Made by a program: the position numbers and the translations under genes. From Stieleria tagensis (GTDB taxonomy: Bacteria > Planctomycetota > Planctomycetia > Pirellulales > Pirellulaceae), in contig NZ_JAMYFE010000027.1 of the NCBI RefSeq assembly GCF_024129865.1, positions 113,716-177,715 on the forward strand: a stretch of DNA of 64,000 nucleotides. Reading direction: 5' to 3'. Every line of letters begins with the position of its first letter. Position 1 is the stretch's first letter. Below the pieces are notes generated by a model. The model saw nothing but the letters and a program-made list of their open reading frames with translations, did not search any database and was not told where the DNA came from. Below, in pieces: positions 18,501 to 26,393 of the stretch.

Positions 18501-18983
18501 ATGGCTGCTTACATCAAATTTGATGGCGTCGATGGAGAATGCAAGGACAAGGATCACAAGGGATGGAGCGATTTGGCATCGTTCGGTCAGGCGATCCATC
18601 AACCCGGCGGCGGAGCCACCGGTGCCACACGTCGCCGCGGCGACGTCATCTTGGATGACATCGCTTGCTCCAAGGAATTGGACAAATCCAGTCCCAAAAT
18701 CGCCGAATCGGTTTGCAAGGGCAAGGTCTATCCGAAGGTCGAGATCGATGTCACCGCATCGTACACCGACGCCGGACGCGTGACCTACTACCGCTACGAA
18801 CTGACCAACGTGCTGGTCAGCAGCTACAACATCGGCGGCTCTGGACAAAGCGAATCGGTGCCAATGGAAGACTTCTCGCTGAACTTTGAAGAGATCAAAG
18901 TGACCTACACCGAGAATGATTCCAAAGGCAAAAAGAAGGGCAATGTCGAGTACAGCTGGAAAGTCGAAGAAGGCGAGTCTTGA
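18501..18983 (+). CDS. hcp: Hcp (TssD), T6SS tube protein
   Basis: This 160-aa Hcp-family protein forms the hexameric rings of the expelled tube and may carry small effectors in its lumen. It begins MAAYIKFDGVDGECKD, the normal Hcp N-terminus. It contains the conserved GATRRRGDVILDDIACSKELDKSSPKI region in slightly varied form and the C-terminal EDFSLNFEEIKVTYT block before a basic KGKKKG turn and a final strand. AGGA lies about nine bases upstream of the ATG. It stands apart from its neighbours by 152 bp upstream and 102 bp downstream, which allows its own expression level. Confidence 0.95.
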   Translation: MAAYIKFDGVDGECKDKDHKGWSDLASFGQAIHQPGGGATGATRRRGDVILDDIACSKELDKSSPKIAESVCKGKVYPKVEIDVTASYTDAGRVTYYRYELTNVLVSSYNIGGSGQSESVPMEDFSLNFEEIKVTYTENDSKGKKKGNVEYSWKVEEGES

Positions 18984-19001
18984 TCCGATTCCTGTTCTCG
19001 C

Positions 19002-19028
19002 AAATCGCGAAGTCCGTTCGCCGATAGG
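19002..19028 (+). promoter_or_regulatory. Candidate sigma-28-type promoter ahead of vgrG
   Basis: CAAA at 19002-19005 and GCCGATAG at 19021-19028 are exactly 15 bases apart. The textbook FliA promoter is TAAA-N15-GCCGATAA, so 10 of the 12 defined bases match. The locus encodes a FliA/WhiG-like sigma factor, which makes the match interesting, but the site lies partly inside a hairpin and may be chance. Confidence 0.3.
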
Positions 19029-19041
19029 GGTGAACGGACTC
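19012..19041. other. Stem-loop between hcp and vgrG
   Basis: A perfect 9-bp inverted repeat (agtccgttc/gaacggact) with a 12-base loop lies in the 102-bp hcp-vgrG gap. The stem extends by gcg/cgc across a one-base bulge. It is followed by tcgcttgcgtttctt, which is only loosely T-rich. It could attenuate transcription or protect the 3' end of hcp mRNA, giving more Hcp than VgrG. Confidence 0.45.
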
Positions 19042-19085
19042 GCTTGCGTTTCTTCCCAATAAACATCCAGACAAGTTGACGAGCG

Positions 19086-21173
19086 ATGGCACTGAAACAA
19101 CAAAATCGATTGCTGAACCTGACCACGGTTCTCGGCGATGACGTGCTGCTGCTGACCTCGTTTTCTGGCAGCGAAGAAATGGGGCGTCTTTTCCACTACC
19201 AGTTGGATATGATCAGCGACGACGCCAAAATCAAGCCGCAAGATATTGTCGGCACGGCAGTCGGTTGGAGCATCGAATTGGCGGATCAGTCCCGACGTCA
19301 CTGGCATGGATTCGTCAGTAGCCTGTCACGCGGCGACGTGGATTTGAACGGACGTCGCAACTATCGCGTCGAAGTCGTGCCTTGGTTATGGTTTTTAACG
19401 CAGACCAGTGACTGCAAAATCTTTCAGGAAACCAACGTCCCCAGCATCATCGACGCGGTGTTGTCGGACTACGGTTTTGCCGACTACCAACCGGATTTTC
19501 AACTCGACCACAAAGATTGGGAATACTGCGTCCAGTACCGCGAAACCGACTTCAACTTTCTGTCGCGGTTGATGGAACACGAAGGCATTTTTTATTACTT
19601 CCAACACACTGACGGTGCTCACAAGATGGTGATCACCGACCACAAAGACGGCTATTCCAGCCTGCCAGAATCAACGGTCGATTTCCCGGGTGACACCGGT
19701 GGCCGTGCGATCGAAGACCACCTGACCAGTTGGGAACGACGTTTCCAATTTGTTCCCGGCAAGTTTGCTCAGCGTGATTACAATTTCAAAACTCCCACCG
19801 ACGATCTGCAAACGGACACCGGCACCGTCGTCGATCTGCCTGATGTCGCAGATTACGAACTGTACGACTATCCCGGCGAATATGCGGACAAGGGAGTCGG
19901 CAGTGGGGAAACCCGATTGCGAATCGAAGCCGAAGAAGCCAGGCATGACATCGTCAATGCCTCCAGTCTGTGCAAAACATTCCAGTCCGGGGGACGCTTT
20001 TCCGTCGGCCAGCATCGTGACAGCGATGAAGAGGGCGCCGAGGTGGTGATCACTAAGATCCGCCACAGCGCCAAAGAACCCATGGCCTATGAAACCGGAG
20101 GCGACAACGATCTGGCGTACCACAACGAAATCACTTGTTTGCCCTCGTCGCGTGTGTTTCGCCCGACACGTTCCACAATCAAACCAACCATCAGCGGCAT
20201 TCAAACCGCAGTCGTCACGGGACCACCGGGGGAAGAAATCTATCCGGATGAATTTGGCCGGGTGAAATGCCAATTTCACTGGGATCGGTATGGGCAAAAA
20301 GATGACAATAGCAGTTGCTGGATCCGTGTTTCGCAGGTGCATGCCGGATCAGGATTCGGCGGCATTGACATCCCTCGGATCGATCAAGAGGTGGTGGTCA
20401 GTTTTCTTGAAGGCGATCCCGACCGACCACTGATTACTGGTCGCGTCTACCACGCTCAAAACATGCCGCCGTGGGAGTTGCCGGCCAATAAGACGCAAAG
20501 CGGTTACTTATCGCGCAGCAGCAAAGACGGTGGTAAAGACAACGCCAACGCAATTCGTTTTGAAGATCTGAAGGGCGAGGAACAGCTTTGGATTCACGCC
20601 GAAAAGAATCAAGACATCGAAGTCGAAAATGATGAATCACACTGGGTCGGTCGCGATCGCAAGAAACAAGTTGATCGCAACGAACGTGTCGGCATCGGCA
20701 AAGACCGCACCGAAAGTGTCGGCCACGATGAAAACATTGCGATCGGCAATGACCGGACTGAAAATGTTACTCGCAACGAAAGCATCAGCATCGGTCAAAA
20801 TCGTGACACCGATGTGGGCAAAAACGAATCGCTTAGTGTCGGCGAAAATCACAGCCAAAGCGTTGGGAAAGACGAAACGATCGATGTCGGTGGCAATCGA
20901 ACCGAAACGATCGGCAAAGAGGTCCAGGTCACGATCGGCCAAAGCCGGATGCAGACGATCGGAGACGACGACCAACTGCAGGTCGGCAAAAAGTTTGCCC
21001 TGGTCGCAGCCGACGAAATCCTGCTTCAAACCGGTAGCGCAAGCATCCTGATGAAAAAGAATGGTGACATTCAAATCAAAGGCAAAAACATCACGATCTC
21101 CGGGTCCGGGAAAATCGGCATGAAGGCCTCGGGCAAGATGATGTTGAAGGGCAGCAAGATCACGGAAAACTAA
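19086..21173 (+). CDS. vgrG: VgrG (TssI), T6SS spike protein
   Basis: This 695-aa spike protein trimerises at the tip of the Hcp tube. The gp27-like part covers about residues 1-370, including the RETDFNFLSRLMEHEGIFYYF signature in varied form near 155. The OB-fold linker begins at EIYPDEFGRVKCQFHWDR (about 380). The gp5-like needle from about 490 to the end is made of short repeats around VGKDE, IGNDRTE and VGENH, which form the triple-stranded beta-helix. There is no C-terminal effector domain, so cargo is probably loaded through the PAAR-like protein downstream. It starts the tightly packed effector operon: the next gene begins 4 bp after its stop. Confidence 0.96.
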   Translation: MALKQQNRLLNLTTVLGDDVLLLTSFSGSEEMGRLFHYQLDMISDDAKIKPQDIVGTAVGWSIELADQSRRHWHGFVSSLSRGDVDLNGRRNYRVEVVPWLWFLTQTSDCKIFQETNVPSIIDAVLSDYGFADYQPDFQLDHKDWEYCVQYRETDFNFLSRLMEHEGIFYYFQHTDGAHKMVITDHKDGYSSLPESTVDFPGDTGGRAIEDHLTSWERRFQFVPGKFAQRDYNFKTPTDDLQTDTGTVVDLPDVADYELYDYPGEYADKGVGSGETRLRIEAEEARHDIVNASSLCKTFQSGGRFSVGQHRDSDEEGAEVVITKIRHSAKEPMAYETGGDNDLAYHNEITCLPSSRVFRPTRSTIKPTISGIQTAVVTGPPGEEIYPDEFGRVKCQFHWDRYGQKDDNSSCWIRVSQVHAGSGFGGIDIPRIDQEVVVSFLEGDPDRPLITGRVYHAQNMPPWELPANKTQSGYLSRSSKDGGKDNANAIRFEDLKGEEQLWIHAEKNQDIEVENDESHWVGRDRKKQVDRNERVGIGKDRTESVGHDENIAIGNDRTENVTRNESISIGQNRDTDVGKNESLSVGENHSQSVGKDETIDVGGNRTETIGKEVQVTIGQSRMQTIGDDDQLQVGKKFALVAADEILLQTGSASILMKKNGDIQIKGKNITISGSGKIGMKASGKMMLKGSKITEN

Positions 21174-21177
21174 AACG

Positions 21178-22209
21178 ATGTTGCAGCTAAAAAACGAATC
21201 GATCTTCGCCGCCTCGATGGGTGTTTTCAACGATCCCGGTGGAGTCGAATCGGCCTACGGAGTGACCAAGGCTGTGTTCGACATTCGAGCGGGGCGATTG
21301 TTGCCCGCTGCCGAAGCGGCACCGATCCAGCCGGTCGACCAATTTTCGGGCGATCCGACCAAAAGCAGTTTGGCATCCACCGGCGAAATCACTCTCAGCA
21401 AGCCGTACACGGATATTGTCCTCTGCGGTTCAGCCTACGCCCCTCAGGGTGCCGCCAAAGAGATGTTGGTTTCACTGCGAGTCGGTGAATTCGAGAAATC
21501 AATTCGTGTGTTCGGCGATCGCGTCTGGAAGGAAGGCGTGTTTGGATGCAAACCGTCTGATCCGGAAACGTTCGAAACGCTGCCCCTGGTTTTTGAACGG
21601 GCTTTCGGAGGAACCGATACACAACCGCGCGACCCAGATCAAATTGATTTTGTTGCACGCAATCCGATCGGCGCCGGGTTGGTGCCAAAAAACAGCCGCA
21701 CGCGTCCGACTGAGATTCGATTGCCTAATTTGGAATCCGACCAACAACTGATTCGCTCGACCAGTGATCGCCCCGAACCGGCCTGTTTTGCGCCGATCGC
21801 ACCGCATTGGGACCCACGGAAAACGTTTGCCGGAACCTACGACGAAACCTGGCAAACCAGCCGCGCGCCTTACCTGCCGATTGATTTTGATTCCCGGTTT
21901 TTTAATTGCACCAGCCCCCAGCTGTCTGGCCAACAGATCCTGTCAGGCGGACAGACCATTGACGCGATCGGCGTCACCCGTGAAGGTTCGCTGACAATCG
22001 AGTTGCCGGAAATCGAAGTCATTCATGCCTACGATTTTAACGGCCAGGTGCACAGCTATCCGGCGGCGATGGACACCATCGTGATTCGACCGGATCAAAA
22101 ACAAGTCACCATCTTGTGGCGTTCGTGCCAACCAGTCGACAAAAATCTGTTGCAGTTGAAATCGTTGGCGAATATTTGTCCGCAGTATCCAAAATTGAAG
22201 GCTGCGTGA
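21178..22209 (+). CDS. DUF2169 protein, T6SS cargo adaptor/chaperone
   Basis: This 343-aa protein carries the DUF2169 pattern: N-terminal QLKNESIFAASMGVF, a SKPYTDIVLCGSAYAP segment (typical DUF2169 KPxtDvvl.G.A) and FERAFGGTD. DUF2169 proteins are found beside VgrG and PAAR genes and act as adaptors that help load effectors on the spike. It starts 4 bp after vgrG and its TGA overlaps the ATG of the next gene. No signal peptide or membrane segment is visible. Confidence 0.85.
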   Translation: MLQLKNESIFAASMGVFNDPGGVESAYGVTKAVFDIRAGRLLPAAEAAPIQPVDQFSGDPTKSSLASTGEITLSKPYTDIVLCGSAYAPQGAAKEMLVSLRVGEFEKSIRVFGDRVWKEGVFGCKPSDPETFETLPLVFERAFGGTDTQPRDPDQIDFVARNPIGAGLVPKNSRTRPTEIRLPNLESDQQLIRSTSDRPEPACFAPIAPHWDPRKTFAGTYDETWQTSRAPYLPIDFDSRFFNCTSPQLSGQQILSGGQTIDAIGVTREGSLTIELPEIEVIHAYDFNGQVHSYPAAMDTIVIRPDQKQVTILWRSCQPVDKNLLQLKSLANICPQYPKLKAA

Positions 22210-23285
22210 TGAATCAAAACCGATTGGTCATCGTTGCCGCTGAAATGAGTTCCTCGGTCGGTTTGAGCGTCGCGGAGGTTTCAGCGTCCACACTCGCGCG
22301 TGTGATGCGTGTCACTGAAATCGAATACTGTGATTACTATCACACTGGTTTTCGCGTCGGCGTGGTACCGCAGGAACATCTGCCGCAGCTCTGTCCCGCG
22401 CTGCATCAGGTTGCGATCAGCGATCGTGATCGGCGGATGATCCGTTTGGCCGCTGGGCCACTGCAACGCTTGATCGCCAAGGTGCCTGCGTCGGCCGCGC
22501 CGCCGGCGGTGTATTTGGGTTTGCCGGAACATCAGACGACATTGCCGATCAATCCCCAGCGATTGATTGACCAGATCTATGTCCAGGCGGAACTCGATCA
22601 GTCCGCGGCAACAGCGAAAGCGTTGCCCTACGGCCGCGCCGCCGGATTGATGGGAATTCAACAGGCGGCTGCGGATCTTTCCAGCGGGCAATCTGAATTT
22701 GCCGTCGTCGGCGGTGTCGACTCGTTCATCGATCTGTACCTGTTAGGCGTGTTGGAAATGCAAAAACGCATTCGCACCGATCGCAATGCCGATGGATTTG
22801 CCCCTGGTGAGGGTGCGGGTTTTGTGTTGATGACACGATCGGAAACGGCGTCTCAATGGGGTTTACCGGTGCTCGCGACGATCGAAGGTTGCGGGGCGGG
22901 CAGCGAACCCGGGCATTTCTATAGCGAGAAACCGTATCTGGGTGACGGATTGACCGATGCCTTCCGGAATTGTTTGTCGGCGACCGATGAATCTCGGCTG
23001 GTGGATTGCGTCTATGCCAGTTTCAACGGCGAACGCTACTGGGCCAAGGAGTTCAGTGTGGCCATGTTGCGTCACAAAAAACGTTTCGATGACAACTGCC
23101 AAATGGAACACCCGGCCGAATGCTGCGGTGACATGGGAGCCGCCGGCGGTGCGATCATGATCGGTTTGGCAGCCCATCGAATGTCGCGACAGAGATCGTC
23201 GGCTGACACGCTTGTTTATGGATCGTCCGACTACGGCCAACGTGCCGCCGTGGTGCTTTCGTCTGTGTCCCCCGGAGAGAATTGA
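22209..23285 (+). CDS. Ketosynthase-like (thiolase-fold) protein without catalytic cysteine
   Basis: This 358-aa protein has the beta-ketoacyl synthase layout: SEFAVVGGVDSF (162-173), the GFAPGEGAGFVLM block (196-208) and HPAECCGDMGAAGG (301-314), equivalent to the second histidine motif. The nucleophile motif DTACSSS is replaced by LPYGRAAG (139-146), and the first histidine motif HGTGT by YASFNGE (269-275). It is therefore very unlikely to condense acyl groups. Such KAS-like genes recur beside DUF2169 and DUF4150 in T6SS spike operons, with unknown function. The ATG at 22209-22211 overlaps the upstream stop; a longer frame from 22116 is unlikely. Confidence 0.8.
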   Translation: MNQNRLVIVAAEMSSSVGLSVAEVSASTLARVMRVTEIEYCDYYHTGFRVGVVPQEHLPQLCPALHQVAISDRDRRMIRLAAGPLQRLIAKVPASAAPPAVYLGLPEHQTTLPINPQRLIDQIYVQAELDQSAATAKALPYGRAAGLMGIQQAAADLSSGQSEFAVVGGVDSFIDLYLLGVLEMQKRIRTDRNADGFAPGEGAGFVLMTRSETASQWGLPVLATIEGCGAGSEPGHFYSEKPYLGDGLTDAFRNCLSATDESRLVDCVYASFNGERYWAKEFSVAMLRHKKRFDDNCQMEHPAECCGDMGAAGGAIMIGLAAHRMSRQRSSADTLVYGSSDYGQRAAVVLSSVSPGEN

Positions 23286-23662
23286 TGGGTACCACCGTCC
23301 ACAACATTCAAGGTTTCGCGCACAAGGGAAGCGGTGGGATGAGCATCGTTTTTCCCGACGTTTGCAAGACACCCACGCCAGGCGGTCCTGTTCCGATTCC
23401 CTATCCCAATTTGGGCAAGTCATCGGACACGTCACAGGGCACCAAAAAGGTCAAAGCGGACGGACAAATGATCATGAACAAAGGCGCCAAATACATGATG
23501 AGCACCGGTGACGAACCGGGCACCGCCGGCGGTGTGCTGAGCAGTACATTTAAACAGAATTGCGAATTCCTGATGTACTCGTTCAACGTCATGGTCGAAG
23601 GCAAAAACGTCTGTCGGATGGGTGATCCGCTTTGGCACAACAAGAAAAACATCTGCGGATAA
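23285..23662 (+). CDS. PAAR-like DUF4150 spike-tip protein
   Basis: This 125-aa DUF4150-family protein should sit on the VgrG tip as a PAAR-like cone. Visible features are VHNIQGFAHKGSGGMSIVFPDVCKTP (shown by its FPDVCKTPTPGGPVPIPYPN core), a GQMIMNKGAKYMMSTGDE segment and the GKNVCRMGDPLWHN end with cysteine and histidine residues suited to metal binding. The ATG overlaps the upstream stop (TGATG). The nuclease effector gene starts only 4 bp downstream of its stop, so it is the obvious carrier. Confidence 0.88.
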   Translation: MGTTVHNIQGFAHKGSGGMSIVFPDVCKTPTPGGPVPIPYPNLGKSSDTSQGTKKVKADGQMIMNKGAKYMMSTGDEPGTAGGVLSSTFKQNCEFLMYSFNVMVEGKNVCRMGDPLWHNKKNICG

Positions 23663-23666
23663 TGTC

Positions 23667-24710
23667 ATGACTGAATTATTAGAAACCATCAATATCGGCA
23701 TGATCTTGGAAGAGGATGTGCCTTGCCCGTTTGATCATGACCTGGATGAACCGCCAACGGTGAAAAATGATTTGGTGGGCGTGGGTAGCAAGCTGTCCAG
23801 CAAGATGTCAAAGAAGTCTCCCGATGGGACGTACCTGTACGAGAAACTGAAAGCGGACAACCAGTTGGGCGAGGCGGATCGAATCCCCAACCCTCGAAAA
23901 GAAGGTGATCTGAAAAAGCCCAACAAGCCGGTGAAAGTTCGTTTTCCCGGTGCGTCGACATCTGCCGCGGGAACACCGCAGGATGTGGAGATCGATTATC
24001 CACTGAGTGTTGCCGCCCACCATTGCATTCCCGCGCAGGAGGCACTTAAACGCTGCAACATCCTGCTGGGTTTCATGGTCAAGAAGGGTGAATCTGCAGG
24101 TTTGAAAACCGGCAAAGGCGAGTCTGATTTTTCAGCGGGGATTGTCTGGTCGAATGTCGGCTATGACGTCAACGGTTTACAAAACGGGATCTTCTTGCCG
24201 GGCAACTATGCCGTCGGCGGTGGACGGGGCGGATTGAAAGCATGGCACCCACAAGAAAGTGACGACTCGGAAGGCGAAGCCGAAGAGGTTGCTCAAGACG
24301 CTGACTGGTTAACAGGCACACCGGACCATCCGCTCGAACAGTCCAACACCTGTTGGCAATACGTCAAGGGCGCCATCGATGTGGGCAAAGGCCAGTTCCA
24401 TGATCGACATGAACCGTACAGCGACGTTGTGTTGCAGTTGTTGTCTGCGATCGGACAAGACTTACTGCACTTTGAAGATGCCGCCTATGAAGGTGAATGC
24501 GACAAATGTAAAGAGCGCAGTGAGCATTTCACCAGCGACGGCGCGGGGGTGCCAACGGATTATGCACTGGTGACAAAGCTAAACAAGCTGTCAAAGAAGC
24601 TGATGGCGTATTTAAACGCCAGTGGCTGGCACGCCGAACTGTACACGTCTCGCTGGATGCATTCCTACATGACCAAGATCTTATTCGCAGATTCCAATTC
24701 GCCGGGTTAG
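23667..24710 (+). CDS. AHH-type nuclease, predicted T6SS effector
   Basis: This 347-aa protein has the AHH nuclease pattern (HNH/Endo VII-like toxin family): AAHHCIP at 116-122, GYDVNGLQNGIFLP at 165-178, then FHDRHEPYSD at 244-253. These supply the AHH dyad, the DxNG-type loop and the distal histidines. A CDKC pair (278-281) may bind metal. The first 100 residues look like a loading region, without signal peptide. The ATG at 23667 is used; a longer in-frame start would run back into the PAAR gene. Position between the PAAR-like gene and an Imm11-type gene makes it the T6SS cargo. DNA or RNA as substrate is not resolved. Confidence 0.75.
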   Translation: MTELLETINIGMILEEDVPCPFDHDLDEPPTVKNDLVGVGSKLSSKMSKKSPDGTYLYEKLKADNQLGEADRIPNPRKEGDLKKPNKPVKVRFPGASTSAAGTPQDVEIDYPLSVAAHHCIPAQEALKRCNILLGFMVKKGESAGLKTGKGESDFSAGIVWSNVGYDVNGLQNGIFLPGNYAVGGGRGGLKAWHPQESDDSEGEAEEVAQDADWLTGTPDHPLEQSNTCWQYVKGAIDVGKGQFHDRHEPYSDVVLQLLSAIGQDLLHFEDAAYEGECDKCKERSEHFTSDGAGVPTDYALVTKLNKLSKKLMAYLNASGWHAELYTSRWMHSYMTKILFADSNSPG

Positions 24711-24717
24711 CTGAACC

Positions 24718-25293
24718 ATGTATTACATCATGAAGTGTCCGTTCGGACCGAAACAAGCTCATCCGGCCCAGTTGACTTACACGCCCGACGACGTGCGGCG
24801 GTTATGGGATACTGGTGTCAAGTTCAGCACTGATGCCAACGCGCGTCCTCACAAACGGGAGCCGCCGACGCCGGTCGAGGTCAAGATTCTGGAAAGCGGC
24901 GAAGGCGCGCTCAAAGAAATGTGGGAAGCGCCGATCTGTTTGATGACCAAACGCTTGCTTGCCGGCCTACGCGAAGCCGGCGTCGCAAACATCGACGACT
25001 ATGAAGCGACGTTGCTGGATCTGAACACTGGCAAAGCGCACGACAACTATGTCGCATTCAATATCGTTGGCATCGTCGCTGCGACTGATCATGCCAAATC
25101 GGTTTATGAAGCGGATATCCATTGGTTCGATAAGTTAGCATTGGACGAATCGGCTGCACGCGAAGCCCTGCTCTTTCGTCTAAAGGAATCGACGTTTCGA
25201 ATCTTGGTCCATGAGAAAGTAAAAGACCATTTGCAAGCCGCGGGTTTTGACACGCTGCAGTTTATCGACCCTGACAAATTGACCAACCAATAG
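24718..25293 (+). CDS. Imm11 (DUF1629)-type immunity protein
   Basis: This 191-aa protein fits the Imm11/DUF1629 pattern: a LMTKRLLAGLREAGVANIDDY segment in slightly varied form, YVAFNIVGIVAATDHAKS around residue 104, and the C-terminal block RLKESTFRILVHEKVKDHL with AGFDTLQFIDPD at the end. Members accompany polymorphic and T6SS toxins. It starts 7 bp after the AHH nuclease, so it is the likely cytoplasmic neutraliser. No signal peptide is present, as expected for a nuclease antidote. Confidence 0.72.
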   Translation: MYYIMKCPFGPKQAHPAQLTYTPDDVRRLWDTGVKFSTDANARPHKREPPTPVEVKILESGEGALKEMWEAPICLMTKRLLAGLREAGVANIDDYEATLLDLNTGKAHDNYVAFNIVGIVAATDHAKSVYEADIHWFDKLALDESAAREALLFRLKESTFRILVHEKVKDHLQAAGFDTLQFIDPDKLTNQ

Positions 25294-25297
25294 TCCC

Positions 25298-25810
25298 ATG
25301 ATCGAAAGCCAATCCACCGGTTCCGTTTTGGAAACCATTCTCGCGGTCAATCAGACAGCGGGTCAGCAAGCCGCCCAGATCGTCCGCGGCACCATTCATT
25401 CGATCCTGGCTAACGGCCAGTTGATGATCGCGGGTGACGAGAGTGATGATGTCCAGCCCTTCCGCAGCGATGTGTTGCAGTCGGCTTTTGGTCGCGATGT
25501 GAAATTAAACGTCGGCGACATGGTGTTGGCACTCAGTCCCCTGACCCGCCAAGACTGTGGGTGTGTGTTGGGGTTGATTGGTCGCTATAAGGAACCTGTT
25601 CCGCCGGTGTCATCGCTGTCGACGTCTTTGTCAAACGACCCGACGCCACGTCAGGTGGTGATCGAGGCGACTGATGAATTGACGCTGAAGTGCGGCGACT
25701 GTTCGGTTGATTTGCGCAAAGACGGGAAATTGATGATTCGCGGTGTCGATGTGCTGACACGCGCTAAACGGACACAACGGATCAAGGGCGGTTCGGTAGC
25801 AATCAATTGA
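25298..25810 (+). CDS. DUF6484/DUF3540-like T6SS spike-associated protein
   Basis: This 170-aa protein has a central OB-like region (LANGQLMIAGDE through GDMVLALSP, then GCVLGLIGRY) and a C-terminal strand region VVIEATDELTLKCGDCSVDLRKDG that resembles the gp5/VgrG needle start. This is the pattern of DUF6484 and DUF3540 proteins, which occur in VgrG-DUF2169-PAAR operons. The exact family cannot be settled without a profile search. It starts 4 bp after the immunity gene and precedes the TIGR02270-like pair. Confidence 0.65.
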   Translation: MIESQSTGSVLETILAVNQTAGQQAAQIVRGTIHSILANGQLMIAGDESDDVQPFRSDVLQSAFGRDVKLNVGDMVLALSPLTRQDCGCVLGLIGRYKEPVPPVSSLSTSLSNDPTPRQVVIEATDELTLKCGDCSVDLRKDGKLMIRGVDVLTRAKRTQRIKGGSVAIN

Positions 25811-25841
25811 AACAGAGCTTCCCACAACGGATCGATTTACC

Positions 25842-26366
25842 ATGTCGGTGATGCAAGATATTCTGGTCGAACATCTGGAAGAAATTGAATTCCTTTGGAC
25901 GCAGCGTCAGGCGGCGCTGCGGTCGGTCGAATATCAGCGCCACGAAGTCCAAGAGATCGAATCGCGCCTGGCAGCTCATTTGGAAGGGGTCCGAGTCGGT
26001 GGCGAGCAGGCAATCGCATTGGCGTCAGAAATGCTAACGGATGATGATCCAGACATCGCGTTTGCCGGTGCCTGGTCGCTGTTGCATCTTGATGCGGGTT
26101 CGGTCATTCTGGATTCCATCGCCCAATCGAATTTGGCCGGCGTTAGTGACGCACTCTGCCAAGGACCGATCGATTCGATCGCCGACCAGTTGACGCAAAT
26201 CTACGAAAACGATTCTCCGCAAGTTGCCTCGGCGGTGGGCGTCCCGCTGGCCGCTCACGGTCAAGCGCTACCAGGAAACCGTTTGGAACAGCTTCTCTGC
26301 GATGATGACCCCAGTGTCCGTCGCCGAGGTTGGACGATCGTCGCACTACAATCCGACACTGTTTGA
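25842..26366 (+). CDS. TIGR02270-type N-terminal half, HEAT-like
   Basis: This 174-aa protein begins ILVEHLEEIEFLWTQRQAAL and continues with ESRLAAHLEGVRVGGEQA. This is the strongly conserved N-terminus of the TIGR02270 family found in T6SS spike operons (FLW..R, RL.AHLDGL pattern). HEAT-like helical repeats follow. Full TIGR02270 proteins are about twice this length. The C-terminal half seems to reside in the next gene, after two FHA domains. The stop at 26366 is clear; an ATG three codons later is an alternative start. Confidence 0.7.
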   Translation: MSVMQDILVEHLEEIEFLWTQRQAALRSVEYQRHEVQEIESRLAAHLEGVRVGGEQAIALASEMLTDDDPDIAFAGAWSLLHLDAGSVILDSIAQSNLAGVSDALCQGPIDSIADQLTQIYENDSPQVASAVGVPLAAHGQALPGNRLEQLLCDDDPSVRRRGWTIVALQSDTV

Positions 26367-26393
26367 TCGGGTGCTACTTCAACTGAAAAATTT

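Noticed and set aside
18483..19307. 274-aa open frame on the minus strand over hcp and the start of vgrG
   Set aside because: It runs antisense to two certain T6SS genes and shows no recognisable motif.
19671..20342. 223-aa minus-strand frame inside vgrG
   Set aside because: It is antisense to the conserved gp27-like and OB-fold parts of VgrG and has no motif of its own.
20580..21000. Regular short repeats suggesting a minisatellite or CRISPR-like array
   Set aside because: The repeats are codon-level (VG.DE, IG.DR and similar) and encode the beta-helix needle of VgrG; there are no fixed-length spacers.
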